Positions 61,001 through 64,000 of a DNA stretch of 64,000 nt are shown here, in pieces; position 1 is the first letter of the stretch, and each line of letters begins with the position of its first letter. Below the pieces are notes generated by a model that did no database searches, was not told the origin of the DNA, and worked only from the letters and a program-made list of their open reading frames with translations. The stretch is taken from contig NC_135142.1 in assembly GCF_051014445.1 (NCBI RefSeq), positions 10,372,001 through 10,436,000 on the forward strand, in the 5' to 3' direction. Origin of the DNA: Colletes latitarsis. Its lineage: Eukaryota; Arthropoda; Insecta; Hymenoptera; Colletidae. A program made the position numbers and the translations under genes.

Positions 61001-64000
61001 TAGCGAGAAGTCGTTTTTCTGCTCGGTGAACACGGATCCTGCTAAATTTTCGACGTGCATTTGTAGCTATTACGTGTAGCAACATGTGCAAACTTTTAGA
61101 AAATCGCTCGTGCGTCTCGTTTGGACAGAATTTTGACTTTCATGATTTTAGCGAGAAGTCGTTTTTCTGCTCGGTGAACACGGATCCTGCTAAATTTTCG
61201 ACGTGCATTTGTAGCTATTACGTGTAGCAACATGTGCAAACTTTTAGAAAATCGCTCGTACGTCTCGTTTGGACAGAATTTTGACTTTCATGATTTTAGC
61301 GAGAAGTCGTTTTTCTGCTCGGTGAACACGGATCCTGCTAAATTTTCGACGTGCATTTGTAGCTATTACGTGTAGCAACATGTGCAAACTTTTAGAAAAT
61401 CGCTCGTACGTCTCGTTTGGACAGAATTTTGACTTTCATGATTTTAGCGAGAAGTCGTTTTTCTGCTCGGTGAACACGGATCCTGCTAAATTTTCGACGT
61501 GCATTTGTAGCTATTACGTGTAGCAACATGTGCAAACTTTTAGAAAATCGCTCGTACGTCTCGTTTGGACAGAATTTTGACTTTCATGATTTTAGCGAGA
61601 AGTCGTTTTTCTGCTCGGTGAACACGGATCCTGCTAAATTTTCGACGTGCATTTGTAGCTATTACGTGTAGCAACATGTGCAAACTTTTAGAAAATCGCT
61701 CGTACGTCTCGTTTCGACAGAATCTTGACTTTCATGATTTTAGCGAGAAGTCGTTTTTCTGCTCGGTGAACACGGATCCTGCTAAATTTTCGACGTGCAT
61801 TTGTAGCTATTACGTGTAGCAACATGTGCAAACTTTTAGAAAGTCGCTCGTACGTCTCGTTTGGACAGAATTTTGACTTTCATGATTTTAGCGAGAAGTC
61901 GTTTTTCTGCTCGGTGAACACGGATCCTGCTAAATTTTCGACGTGCATTTGTAGCTATTACGTGTAGCAACATGTGCAAACTTTTAGAAAATCGCTCGTA
62001 CGTCTCGTTTGGACAGAATTTTGACTTTCATGATTTTAGCGAGAAGTCGTTTTTCTGCTCGGTGAACACGGATCCTGCTAAATTTTCGACGTGCATTTGT
62101 AGCTATTACGTGTAGCAACATGTGCAAACTTTTAGAAAATCGCTCGTACGTCTCGTTTGGACAGAATTTTGACTTTCATGATTTTAGCGAGAAGTCGTTT
62201 TACTGCTCGGTGAACACGGATCCTGCTAAATTTTCGACGTGCATTTGTAGCTATTACGTGTAGCAACATGTGCAAACTTTTAGAAAATCGCTCGTACGTC
62301 TCGTTTGGACAGAATTTTGACTTTCATGATTTTAGCGAGAAGTCGTTTTTCTGCTCGGTGAACACGGATCCTGCTAAATTTTCGACGTGCATTTGTAGCT
62401 GTTACGTGTAGCAACATGTGCAAACTTTTAGAAAATCGCTCGTACGTCTCGTTTGGACAGAATTTTGACTTTCATGATTTTAGCGAGAAGTCGGTTTTCT
62501 GCTCGGTGAACACGGATCCTGCTACATTTTCGACGTGCATTTGTAGCTATTACGTGTAGCAACATGTGCAAACTTTTAGAAAATCGCTCGTACGTCTCGT
62601 TTGGACAGAATTTTGACTTTCATGATTTTAGCGAGAAGTCGTTTTTCTGCTCGGTGAACACGGATCCTGCTAAATTTTCGACGTGCATTTGTAGCTGTTA
62701 CGTGTAGCAACATGTGCAAACTTTTAGAAAATCGCTCGTACGTCTCGTTTGGACAGAATTTTGACTTTCATGATTTTAGCGAGAAGTCGGTTTTCTGCTC
62801 GGTGAACACGGATCCTGCTACATTTCCGACGTGCATTTGTAGCTATTACGTGTAGCAACATGTGCAAACTTTTAGAAAATCGCTCGTACGTCTCGTTTGG
62901 ACAGAATTTTGACTTTCATGATTTTAGCGAGAAGTCGTTTTTCTGCTCGGTGAACACGGATCCTGCTAAATTTTCGACGTGCATTTGTAGCTATTACGTG
63001 TAGCAACATGTGCAAACTTTTAGAAAATCGCTCGTACGTCTCGTTTGGACAGAATTTTGACTTTCATGATTTTAGCGAGAAGTCGTTTTTCTGCTCGGTG
63101 AACACGTTTCCTGCTAAATTTTCGACGTGCATTTGTAGCTATTACGTGTAGCAACATGTGCAAACTTTTAGAAAATCGCTCGTACGTCTCGTTTGGACAG
63201 AATTTTGACTTTCATGATTTTAGCGAGAAGTCGTTTTTCTGCTCGGTGAACACGGATCCTGCTAAATTTTCGACGTGCATTTGTAGCTATTACGTGTAGC
63301 AACATGTGCAAACTTTTAGAAAATCGCTCGTACGTCTCGTTTGGACAGAATTTTGACTTTCATGATTTTAGCGAGAAGTCGTTTTTCTGCTCGGTGAACA
63401 CGGATCCTGCTAAATTTTCGACGTGCATTTGTAGCTATTACGTGTAGCAACATGTGCAAACTTTTAGAAAATCGCTCGTACGTCTCGTTTGGACAGAATT
63501 TTGACTTTCATGATTTTAGCGAGAAGTCGTTTTTCTGCTTGGTGAACACGTATCCTGCTAAATTTTCGACGTGCATTTGTAGCTATTACGTGTAGCAACA
63601 TGTGCAAACTTTTAGAAAATCGCTCGTACGTCTCGTTTGGACAGAATTTTGACTTTCATGATTTTAGCGAGAAGTCGTTTTTCTGCTCGGTGAACACGGA
63701 TCCTGCTAAATTTTCGACGTGCATTTGTAGCTATTACGTGTAGCAACATGTGCAAACTTTTAGAAAATCGCTCGTACGTCTCGATTGGACAGAATTTTGA
63801 CTTTCATGATTTTAGCGAGAAGTCGTTTTTCTGCTCGGTGAACACGGATCCTGCTAAATTTTCGACGTGCATTTGTAGCTATTACGTGTAGCAACATGTG
63901 CAAACTTTTAGAAAATCGCTCGTACGTCTCGTTTGGACAGAATTTTGACTTTCATGATTTTAGCGAGAAGTCGTTTTTCTGCTCGGTGAACACGGATCCT
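58081..64000 (+). repeat. 148-bp satellite array, about 39 monomers, continues past the window
   Basis: GGATCC recurs every 148 bp from 58222 to 63994 (39 intervals, total exactly 39 x 148, so no net indel). The first monomer (58081-58228) is a hybrid: left part like the lone macrosatellite monomer, right part like the satellite. Monomers differ by a few recurrent variants, which co-occur in blocks: agctgttacg; tcggttttc with ctacatttt; cgttttactgc; gtttcgacag. No coding potential persists through the array. The right end lies outside the window. Confidence 0.97.

Noticed and set aside
58081..64000. Regular repeat spacing reminiscent of a CRISPR array
   Set aside because: The whole 148-bp monomer is repeated with no unique spacers, there are no cas genes, and the context is eukaryotic.
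1..64000. A novel multi-gene defence or biosynthetic system
   Set aside because: Only one intact protein gene (a Tc1 transposase) is present; everything else is satellite or broken transposon sequence, so no multi-gene system can be supported.

Overview
This is a eukaryotic, AT-rich, non-genic window, most likely from an insect and probably a hymenopteran. The signs are a Tc1-type transposase, a copia-type retroelement with an animal initiator-tRNA-Met-type primer site, spliced (GT-AG) transposase remnants, and a satellite monomer carrying the insect-telomere-like 11-mer TTAGGTCTGGG. I see no bacterial operon, no CRISPR array, no rRNA or tRNA gene and no convincing host protein-coding gene.

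Layout. Positions 1-58157 are a head-to-tail macrosatellite of six copies: 1-8781, 8782-17910, 17911-28634, 28635-38298, 38299-47256 and 47257-58157. The phase is arbitrary, because the window starts inside a unit. Each copy has an almost invariant core: 8271 bp in copies 1, 3, 4 and 5, and 8266 bp in copy 2, where one AAAAG unit is missing. Within each core lies an internal tandem array of a 177-bp monomer that varies from 3 to 14 monomers, and this array accounts for essentially all length differences between copies. Copy 6 also carries a 2252-bp insertion in its 177-bp array. From 58157 to the window end (64000), copy 6 passes without a phase break into a pure 148-bp satellite of about 39 monomers. 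A single diverged relative of that monomer sits inside every macrosatellite unit.

Each core is a mosaic of decayed mobile DNA, in this order from the window start: a compound CAGGGTGTT-type terminal-inverted-repeat element with an internal hairpin; a pogo/Tigger-like DDE transposase remnant with a Lys/Glu-rich tail; a short exon-like segment; a second CAGGGTGTT-type element (679 bp, flanked by TA); the 177-bp array; an unidentified broken reading frame; an LTR-like fragment; the C-terminal end of a Merlin/IS1595-like (ISXO2 domain) transposase split by an 86-bp intron; a copia-type gag-protease remnant on the minus strand with primer-binding site and LTR; and the lone 148-bp-type monomer.

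The only intact protein gene is a 342-residue Tc1/mariner DD34E transposase (51617-52645, minus strand) in a complete 1671-bp element with a four-site IR/DR arrangement. That element sits exactly at the central TA of a 578-bp near-palindromic element, which is itself flanked by a 13-bp duplication of the satellite.

The genes do not form a pathway. The window is best read as heterochromatin, possibly subtelomeric, shaped by nested insertion followed by very recent tandem amplification and homogenisation. The extreme identity of the copies also means an assembly artefact must be excluded. All family assignments come from reading translations and motifs by eye; no database search was possible.
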